Below, piece by piece: positions 55,815-64,000 of a stretch of DNA of 64,000 nucleotides. Both the position numbers and the translations under genes were made by a program. The DNA is from Hemerocallis citrina (taxonomy: Eukaryota > Streptophyta > Magnoliopsida > Asparagales > Asphodelaceae). The stretch's first letter is position 1. Each line of letters opens with the position of its first letter. The notes under the pieces are model-generated. The model had not been told where the DNA came from and did no database searches. It saw nothing but the letters and a program-made list of their open reading frames with translations. The DNA is taken from NCBI GenBank assembly GCA_017893485.1, contig CM030362.1, positions 930,001-994,000 on the forward strand, written 5' to 3'.

Positions 55815-58800
55815 ATGGTGCGTTATTGTGATGTATTGGGTTTCTTGTTTGTTGAAATTGGTTTTGTTTTGTTGAATTGGGCATATTTTCTAGGGCATCT
55901 AGATCAAAAAGATGAATGGTTCGGATCCCATTCAGGGGGGGGGGGGGGGGGGGCAGCTTCAGCTTTGTGCTTAGTCAAAAAAGATGCCATTTCTTTAATA
56001 TTACTTTGTTGGATGGTTGGTTTCAGGATGACTGGTCGACCGACGAAAGTGAGGATGAGAAGCCGATCATCAAGATTCAGGCGGTTAACACACCACAACC
56101 AGAAGTGGTATGATGTTGTTACTTTTGGTTAAGAAGAATAACAATGGGTATTAGTTTTAGGGGGAAAATGCATGAAGCTAGCTTTAGGGATTGGGTAATG
56201 CTACACCTACAACCTTACAACTTTAGGTGGCGCAATCTCATTGGAGATGTGTAGAACCCACTACAACCTACTCTACAATACATTCCAATGAAATTGTGCC
56301 AGCTAAGGTTGTAAAAGAAAGGTTGTAAGAAAAGGTTGTAGGTGTAGCATTACCCTTAGGGATTTTGCTATTTTTTAGTGAATTCCCTAGGAATTTCCCA
56401 GGAGATTGTGTTGCAAAAAGAATCCCTCCCTATGAATTACTCCCATGATATATAATTAGTGGATATTGATGCTCTGTGCTCCTTGCATGATCTCCTTGGA
56501 TTTTAGGAGACTTCCTATGAGACTTTTCAGCGCCCTGTTTGGGAACAAATGTTTAGATAACTAAAGTTATCTTAACTTTGGAGTATGTACAAGGTATACT
56601 AACTTTGGTAGTCATACCCTTATTCTCCATTTTAAAGTTATCTTCAAGGTTTGGAAAAAAATTGATAGATAACTATGGGTTTCTCACCTTCTGCGGTAAG
56701 ATAAATTCCAAAATGAGTCCCAAACATGCCATTAGTTATCGTGCATTCGTGCTTATGATCTTTTTGACTATTTCAACTCCAAATGGGTGTGTGTGTGTGT
56801 GTGAAGTTATCGCAAAGCTAGATATCTCTTTTGTACTGATTAGATTTATAGAATGCTCAGTTGTGAACTATACATGGTTTTCTTCCTTTCAAGTGGAAAT
56901 TTTAGTCAAGATCATTGTGTCTTCTTACTTGTTAAGGGTAACAATTTTCCTCGTGTGCTTGAAGTTGGTTGACAAAGTTTAAGCACTTATATATGGGTCT
57001 GAGTAATAGTGCATTTTGTGATCAAACTAGATTTGCCCGTGGGCACGTGCCTACGGCACGTCTTCGAAACGATACAAAACACGAAAAGCCATGTAAATAG
57101 TAAAACAACAATTATGTAGCTCAAGTTTGAATAGTATGACAATAAAAATCTATGTTTCCATTAGTATATGTTAAAAAATAATTATAAATGGGGTGTAAAA
57201 TCTAATTTCTTAGAGCTTTAAGTGTGAAAAAATGGTGAAATTTAACTATTGAAGAGATATTTGATATTTTCAATATAACATATGCAATAAAAAACATAAA
57301 AATTCTAAAAATTTACAAATCTGAAATCTTAAAATCTAAATTTCCAAGTAATAAAAAAAATGGGAGAGAGAGATAGGGAGAGAGAGAAAGAGAGAAATAT
57401 GAAAAAGTGAAGAGAGAAGAGAGTGATAGTAATAAAGTAATGATTTTTTTTTGTTTTGGGGGGGGGGGGAAATTTGGTTTTGGGATTTAAAATTTTAGGA
57501 GGGAAAATATGTTTTGTGAGATTGGATCTGGGCCTTTAATTTTGAGGGAATTGAATGTGAACCACTTGATAGCTTTCTTTGTGTTTTATTATATAGATTT
57601 TGGTATTGTCATTTTGGCAAGGTAAAATTTAGGGTAGTATTTTTGTTAATAAACTATTTAAGGGCAGTTTTTTAGATTTTCCTAAGACTTTCGGAGAATT
57701 TTTTTTGCATTTAGCCTTAATTTTATGATTGTAATGGTTCAAGGGGCTGATCCCCCAAGAGTTGGGATAAATGCTCTAGTGTTGCCATTGTTCTTGATTG
57801 GCTGACCCCCGCAAGAAATAATTTATTCTTTTTTCATTTACTTGTCTTTCCCTCTTTCTGTCTCACTATTTTGCAACACAGTTTTATTTGTTACACAAGT
57901 TTGAGTTGGTTATTACATTTACTTGTTCCTCCTTCCGTCTCACTATCCACATAGCTTGCTGATATTCTGGTGTTTGACATAATTTATTGTTATCTTTTTT
58001 ATGTTTAAGAACTGGATAAGTGATGGCGATGAGGAGAAACCTGGCGTTGAGTGGGTTACTGATGAGGAGAAACCTGATGTCGGGTGGGTTACTGATGAGG
58101 AGAAACCCGATGTCGGGTGGGTTACTGATGAGGAGGAAGCACCTGCACCTGCTCCTGTTCACAATCCATTTGAAGTCCCTATCAGGGAGGTATAATAATC
58201 TCTCTTAATTAGTGTTGGGAAATGTTCCAGTCACTGAGCTTGTACATACTCATTGTATTGTTGTAACACGAATATTGAGTGACAAATATTTATGAATCAA
58301 TTATTTTGTGGATTTATTCCTTATTTTCGCGACAGGTTTCTTTTAGTTATTATATTTTTTGATTGCTATGTGTATTTTTTCAAGGTTTCGGAAGCAGGTC
58401 CTTCTCAGACAAACTCAGTAGCCCAGTTCATTGCAATGGGATTCTCTAAAGAAATGGTGGAAGAGGCAATAAAACAGAATAGTAAGTGCTCTGTGCCTTT
58501 TTCTTTTGTTAAATATGCTCATTACCATCTGCTATTTTGTTATTTAAATTGTTTCCCCACTTCTTTTTTTGATGCTGTAGGAGAAGGAGACACAGAAAAT
58601 GTCTTGGAGACATTACTTACATTAGATGTAAGTGTAGCCTCTTTTATATTTAATGCATATATTCTGCAATCATGCTGTGTAATTTATTTATATTGTTAGT
58701 GTTAGGTGTAGAGCTGAAAATATTTATTTCAGGAATGTAGAAATGTAGTTGTGTTATATCTTTGGGCTCTTTGATAAATCAGCAACTATAAAGCCCTTAG

Positions 58801-61330
58801 CCAAATTTTTTTGTTTTTGTTTTGTGGTCAGCGCATGATTTTTCTACTTCATTTTTCTATATTAAATGGTACCTTTTTTTGCTAGAATTATAGATTTTTA
58901 GTGCAAGGAGTTGCACAATCTTCGTAAATTTGGGAAAATATACCAGTTCTTTACTCACTTTAAGTCTGCTGCATTCTTTATAGCCTAATTTTGATCATTC
59001 TTGCATTTTTGTCATTTAAACAATTTGAATACATGTGTTGACCTATAAAGCACAAATACTCTGCAAGGGGTCGCGTACCAAGTATCCGATACGTATCGAA
59101 CACGATACGCGTACGATACGCGTCCGTTACGTATCTGATACGTATCGGGAGTAATTAAAAAAATAAAATATTGGATACTCTCCCGATACGTGGGGATACG
59201 CAGCCGATACGGCGGGATACGCTGTGGATACGTTTTTTGGTTTTTTTTTTCGTTCGGCTCGGCCGAAGCCCATCTTTCCTTTTTTTCTCTCTCTCTCTCA
59301 CCGCTCTTCTCTCTCTCACCGCTCTTCTCTCTCTCTCTCATCCCGTTGTACGTATTCGAAACCCTAGTCCTCCTCTCTCTCTCACCCCGATCCTCCTCTC
59401 ACTCTCACCCCAACCGAAACCCTAGCTGGCTATAGCCCTCTTCCTCTCTCACCCCGATCGGCAATGGAAAGTCGAAACCCTAGTCATTGGTCCTCTGTCA
59501 CCTCGATCGAATCTCTAGCCCTCTTCTCTCTCTCACCTTGATCGGCGATCGAAACCTTAGCCAGACCGAAATCTCCTCTCTCACCTTCAGATAAAGCCTA
59601 AAGGTACTTTTAAATTTTTAATTTTCAATTATTCATTTGTTATATTAGGATTACTGGATTAGGGATTGTTATTAGAGTGCAGATTTTAGAGTGCAGATTT
59701 TCAATTATTCATTTGTTATTAGAGTGCAGCCTCAAGTAGCCTGAGAATCTGAGATTGGAATTTTTTGTCGTAATACATCACTTTTTAAAAATGATGAGAG
59801 TGAATACTTTTCTGGAAATGATGTATGTTTGGGGATGCATTGTTGTGGTCGATACAGGATCATTTTAATGATGTATGTTTGGGGATATATATATGATCAT
59901 TTTAATAAATGTGTGGATGCATTGCTGTGGTCGAACTTGATTGTGGCATGTAAATAATGAACTGTCGTAATAACCACACCACAGGAGCTAGGAATTTAGA
60001 ATATTAGACTACAGATTCAATTTTTTTGCCATAATTTAGTTTTTTGTTGATTGTATTTTTAATTTAAATGATTGAAGGAACTATATCGGAAGATGTAAAT
60101 GTTAGTTAATTAGACATTTTAGACTAGATTAGACTACTAGATTAGGGATTGTTAGTTTGTTACTAGAGTGATTTAAATTTTAACATTTCGTAATGTTAGT
60201 TTGTTACTAGAGTGATTCTCAATTTCTCATTTGTTACAGATTAGGGATTGTTACTTGTTAGTTAGTTTATATCAAATTTAGTAATTAGTAATGTTTTTGA
60301 GAGGATACTGGAGTGATTCTCATTTCTCATATACATGCCGCTTTAAGAAAATATTACCAAAACAAAATAACATTACATAATTGTCATAAATTTAACAAAT
60401 GGTATTCATGAACTCCTTGTAAGTTATCCCTATATAGGCCTCTTTCTTTTTGTTATATTTTTATTAATGCAATTTTATATTGTCTATGTATAACTCAAGG
60501 AATTCAATTTTTATTTATAATATATATTATTAATTATTAATTATTTATTTTATTTAAGCGTACCCTAACTACCCGTATCCTAGTTTTTGAGAAATCGACG
60601 TATCCGCGTGTCCGATACGTACTGTATCGGATACGCGTACCCGTATTCGTGCTTCATAGGTGTTGACAGATGTTCCTGGGTTTTTTTCCATTGCAAACTA
60701 GTCAATATCTTGCTATTGACAAGCATATTTTGTAGCTATTGTTAAAGGATTCATGGGATGACTTGGACTATTGGTTCCTATAGTTTTAAATTTATACCTC
60801 TAAATTACTTTTAGTTTGAGCAGTGAGGCAACTTGCTAATGAAATGCTAAAAGACATCATTATATTCTAAATATGCACATAAGAATAATCAGGGTACCCC
60901 AAGATCAATAAAATTGGGTATTAATTTGGATTTTTGATGTGCTTTTGTCTCTAGTGCTTGTCATTAGTGAGGCGCGTTTCAGTATAATACTTTTTGTGGT
61001 TTATTCTTTGATATGTATTTGGATTTAAATTATTTGTTTGGGCACCATTGAGACTCACTGAGATATGCTTAGGGGGTGTCAGTTTCCCTCCAAAAACAGA
61101 TATGCAGTTGCATGTGAAAAAACAATATTTTACCTCCAAAACTTTTTGATCCAATTGCCAACATATCCCCTACAATTCAACATAGACTACTCTATATATT
61201 ACTATTTTTATTTCCCTCCAAAACATAAAGGACAAAAATAATTGAGATTCAATTTTTTTTTTTTTGTGTGTGTGTGTGTGGGGGGGGGGGGGGGGAGTTT
61301 GAATCTCCAGTTGCAATTGCACTTGGACCC

Positions 61331-61361
<31 letters not shown>

Positions 61362-62351
61362 AAAAAAAATCATCTCTACCTAATCATACTTGTTTCTTCA
61401 ATCAATCAGACTTAGCTGCTTTTTATTGCACCATCTTTCGCCTCATTGATTTGTATAAGTTTTACTTATGTGGATTTATGGAGTTATTATTTTTGCCATT
61501 ATAATTAGTGATGGTGTATGAAGCCTATACATTTTCCACTATGTGTGGTCTTCTCCTTCTATGTATCATGTTCTCCAAACTTTCTTTTTTCCTATCTAAA
61601 AAAGTAAAAGTGGACTATAGATGATTGCTCTTTGAATAGGATGATCTTGACATGCTAAAAAAGGTAAAATCATATAAATATCATGTAATAATTGTTTGTT
61701 TGTTAATTTCCATGCTAAATACTTTTCTCTACTATTATAATGGGAGAAGGCCTTAGTGGTATTTGTCATCATTTTTTTTTTTTTTGTCATTTTGTCATTT
61801 TGAAGCCAACACGTGCAACTGCACGTGTTGACAAAATGACTCACTTTGGTAAATATTTTCGAAAGTGGACCAGTTTGGTAAATATTTTCGAAAGTGGATC
61901 GGTTTGGAAATTATTTTCCTTTTTTTTTGTCTTTTTCCTTCTTCCTCCACGTGCATCGCACGTGCATATTTTCAAAATGGACCAGTTTGGTAAATATTTT
62001 CGAAAGTGGATCAGTTTGGAAATTATTTTCGTTTTTTTTGTCTTTTTCCTTCTTCCTCCACGTGCATCACACGTGCATGATACTAGCATCTCTTTATGCC
62101 ATTTCAAGCTAAAAAGGTTTTGATCGATATTCTATCGTCTTTTGAGATTCATTTAAAAAAAATATCTCATGAGAGTTGAGGGGCTTCCAAAGCATGCATG
62201 TAACCATTTTATTCCATACAGTGCATTTTCAATTTTTTTTTGTTCTTTACAGGCTATTGAAAAAACTCCTGAAGACCCTTCTTGTTCTCGAGCAAGTGAC
62301 AGAGATTTTGAGGATGAAGATTTCTCTGACATGGATGATTTTGGATTGGAG
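55815..62351 (+). CDS. DRM2: DRM-type de novo DNA methyltransferase, 5' part
   Basis: Six exons lie in the window: 55815-55817 (start codon only, followed by GTGCGT), 56027-56107, 58010-58189, 58385-58481, 58581-58627 and 62253-62351. They join in phase to 169 residues, and the gene runs past the right edge, where the remaining UBA and the permuted methyltransferase domain should lie. Residues 1-90 are acidic with repeated Trp motifs (DWSTDESEDEKP, NWISDGDEEKP, then 11-residue units with GWVTDEE). A UBA domain spans about 95-135 (VAQFIAMGFSKEMVEEAIKQ, then ENVLETLLTLD). An acidic linker follows (DFEDEDFSDMDDFGLE). The order UBA, LETLLT and acidic linker is as in plant DRM2, the enzyme for RNA-directed cytosine methylation in all contexts. 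The start is chosen because ATG sits exactly at the donor and gives MDDWS. If no catalytic exons lie to the right, it is a truncated copy. Confidence 0.75.
56193..56355. mobile_element. Mutator-type MITE in DRM intron 2 (163 bp)
   Basis: The ends are perfect inverted repeats starting GGGTAATGCTACACCTACA, flanked by a perfect 9-bp duplication TTAGGGATT (56,184-56,192 and 56,356-56,364). The interior halves also pair imperfectly. A related partial copy (GGTTGTAGGCGTAGCAT) lies near 7,650-7,675. Confidence 0.9.
57027..57597 (-). mobile_element. Non-autonomous Helitron in DRM intron 2 (571 bp)
   Basis: On the minus strand it begins TCTATATAATAAAACACAAA and ends with the GGCACG-type hairpin, GGGCAAAT and CTAG, inserted between A and T. 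Same family as 4,729-5,329 and 63,500-63,934. It carries GA-rich and poly-G internal tracts and no gene. Confidence 0.85.
59043..60659. mobile_element. hAT-like non-autonomous element in DRM intron 5 (1,617 bp)
   Basis: It is flanked by a perfect 8-bp duplication GTGTTGAC (59,035-59,042 and 60,660-60,667). The termini are inverted 17-mers, CTATAAAGCACAAATAC and (complement of the right end) CTATGAAGCACGAATAC. Both subterminal regions are packed with GATACG/CGTATC words, the kind of cluster transposases bind. The interior has CT-rich 'AACCCTAG' leader-like sequence (59,280-59,600) but no transposase frame. An 8-bp duplication fits the hAT superfamily. Confidence 0.85.
60668..61725. other. DRM intron 5, remainder
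   Basis: AT-rich intron sequence with GT, G, C and A homopolymers at about 61,265-61,370. No exon with DRM similarity was found here. Confidence 0.6.
61726..62087 (+). mobile_element. Helitron-like element with repeated terminal hairpins
   Basis: It starts TCTCTACTATTATAATGGG, a common plant Helitron 5' end, and finishes with CACGTGCATCACACGTGC, GATACTAG. Three hairpins occur: a 24-bp palindrome with 11-bp arms at 61,807-61,830 and two CACGTGCATC(G/A)CACGTG copies near 61,948 and 62,060. The ~112-bp unit between them (GGACCAGTTTGGTAAATATT) is tandemly repeated. The flanking bases are not the canonical A and T, so the limits are uncertain. Confidence 0.45.
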
Positions 62352-63499
62352 GTAAATATAATATATCCTTGTTACATACATCAGAATGTTCCCAATTTCT
62401 GGTTTCTCTTTTATTTTCAGCATGAATAATTGATTGCATTATGTATCTGTCATGTAATTTTTTTTGTACAATGTATGATTAGGAGTTTAGCATATTGGTC
62501 CAATAACATGAGTTAGTAATGGAACCTAACGTCCATTTGTAGCCATACGAATTAGTCATAGAACCCAACATCCATTTGTAGCCATACATCATCTTTACAG
62601 TGTCTATATTGCTAGGTTGGTTTTCAAGCCATATTAACCGGCTAGAGCATATAATACTGTTGACCAGTGTAATCAGTGGCGTATCCGATGCGTGCCCGAG
62701 GCTTGAGGCAATGCAGGTTTTGGGGACTGTGCCTTGCGTAAGGGTGGTGGAAAGGAAATTTGTCGAGGTGCCACCAATGAGTTCATGTTTGTGCACCTTG
62801 ATCAATGCTTGAGGCTTCCCCTGAGATAAAGGCTCATCCAGTGTAGTCGAAGGCGTAAGGCACAAGTAATTTCAATTCATCGGAAAAAGCCTGAGGTGCA
62901 AGGTGCTATTTGAGGCGCAAGCCTCAGTTAATCGAGACCGAGGCACACTGTTACCTTTTGGGATTTTAAAAATTTATAAATAAGATTATATAAACAAGAT
63001 AACATCATAGCAACAAAATATATCATACAACGACCATATACTTAAAAAGTAAGGTATGGAAGACGTACTTTGTAGGTATAACCGTGTAACGATGTAAGTG
63101 TAATTTGTAAGTTATAATTTATGTACATTCAACATTTTTTTTTGTTTTGAGAATATCAAAATGCAGTATTAGTATTACACTATTACAGAGTATTAGAATA
63201 TTACAATTACATATTAAGTATATTCAAGTATTCAACAATTAATTATTACAGTAAGTTCCATCCAAAAGCCTAATAAAGCAGTAAAGCAAAAGCAGCCTAA
63301 TAAAGCAGTAAAGCAAAAGCATTGCATAAATAAAAAAACAAGAATACTATAAAACAAGGAATAATTTAAATAATAAAAAAGAATATAAATATAAAACCTG
63401 TCAAATGACTCAAAACTAAAAAAGAAAGAATATTTTAAATAATAATAAAAAATATATATATAAAACCTGTTAAAAGATTCAAAATTAAAAAAGAAAGAA
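62352..63499. other. DRM intron 6 or downstream DNA
   Basis: No further DRM exon was recognised. It contains a ~46-bp duplication at about 62,505-62,590 (CATCCATTTGTAGCCATAC), a GAGGCGCAAGCCTCAG-rich stretch at 62,690-62,945 and ~70-bp tandem AT-rich repeats at 63,350-63,495. Confidence 0.5.
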
Positions 63500-63662
63500 T
63501 CTATATAATAAAACACAAAGAAAGCTATCAAGTGGCTCTCCTTCAATCCTCCCCAAAATCAAAGGCCCACATCTAACCTCACAAAACACATTTTCTCCCC
63601 CAAAAGTTTTTCCCCAAAACTCAAATTCAAATCCCCCAAAACAACTCCTTTATTTATTTAAT

Positions 63663-63722
<60 letters not shown>

Positions 63723-63934
63723 GACACACTTATGGAAACATGGACTTTTATAACCCAATTCATAATTATTTTTCAACATATACTAATGAAAACATAGACT
63801 TTTATTTACAACTAATTATTGTCATACTATTCAAACTTGAGCTATATATTTGTTGATTTACTGTTTACAAGTCTTTTCATATGTTGTATCGTTCTGAAGA
63901 CGTGCTGTAGACACGTGGCCACGGGCAAATCTAG
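63500..63934 (+). mobile_element. Non-autonomous Helitron (435 bp)
   Basis: It begins TCTATATAATAAAACACAAA after an A and ends GGGCAAATCTAG before a T. A hairpin (GACGTGCTGTAGACACGTGG region) lies upstream of CTAG. It contains a CT/TA microsatellite at about 63,666-63,722. It is the shortest complete copy of the family and the only complete one on the plus strand. Confidence 0.85.
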
Positions 63935-64000
63935 TACTTAAATAATAAAGAAGGGAAAAAAACAAAGGATAAACAATGCTAAGGCACGCCTTTCGTCGAG

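Noticed and set aside
56530..56600. A MITE end (CCCTGTTTGGGAACA)
   Set aside because: The phrase is typical, but no inverted partner or duplication was found within 1 kb.
58292..58699. A 135-codon frame across DRM exons 4 and 5
   Set aside because: It reads through introns. The GTAAGT donors and TAG acceptor restore the UBA sequence in phase.
59171..59435. Two overlapping 80-codon frames with Ser/Leu repeats
   Set aside because: They come from CT-rich microsatellite sequence inside the hAT-like element.

Overview
The window is nuclear DNA of a flowering plant, most likely a eudicot. The evidence is AT-rich intergenic DNA, short GT-AG introns, plant-specific gene families (SRO/RCD1-like, DRM-type methyltransferase, plant mobile domain) and dense plant-type transposons. 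I cannot name the species. Every gene call is by eye from translation and splice signals; no database search was run.

Layout. Positions 1-6.1 kb hold a decayed plant-mobile-domain (PMD) gene, a tract of palindromic words, two head-to-tail non-autonomous Helitrons and a TTA-flanked MITE. A five-exon SRO gene lies on the minus strand at 6.4-8.4 kb. A 5'-truncated copia element (one LTR plus the RT/RNase H end of pol, minus strand) fills 11.5-15.6 kb, and a wrecked gag with a tRNA-Met-type primer site fills 17.5-18.1 kb.

From 19,873 to 41,663 is one 21.8-kb Ty3/gypsy element. It has 621/617-bp LTRs, a 5-bp target duplication (ACAAC), a primer-binding site, gag, a broken pol with protease, RT, two RNase H-like segments and integrase, and a long 3' region. 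Two solo LTRs (1,626 bp and 5,062 bp), each with its own 5-bp target duplication, are nested in pol. The dual RNase H and the 3' region point to the Tat lineage (Retand-like). The 3' region carries two tandem-repeat arrays and, on the opposite strand, a spliced gene with its own TATA box and three in-phase candidate terminal exons. This is the most unusual system in the window.

The right third contains host genes. A complete 20-exon DNA topoisomerase II (about 1,449 aa, plus strand) is at 43.7-50.7 kb. The 3' end of a proteasome assembly chaperone 3-like gene (minus strand, frameshifted, next to a solo-LTR fragment) is at 52.1-52.7 kb. The 5' half of a DRM-type de novo DNA methyltransferase (plus strand, running off the right edge) starts at 55.8 kb. 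The DRM introns are full of mobile DNA: a Mutator-type MITE with a 9-bp duplication, a Helitron, an 8-bp-TSD hAT-like element of 1.6 kb and a Helitron-end-like tandem array. Another Helitron copy ends the window.

There is no operon logic here. The common thread is transposon load and its control: a DRM enzyme acts in RNA-directed DNA methylation, TOP2 acts on chromosome topology, and the gypsy pol carries a stop at an expected glutamine codon that fits C-to-T decay of a methylated CAG.
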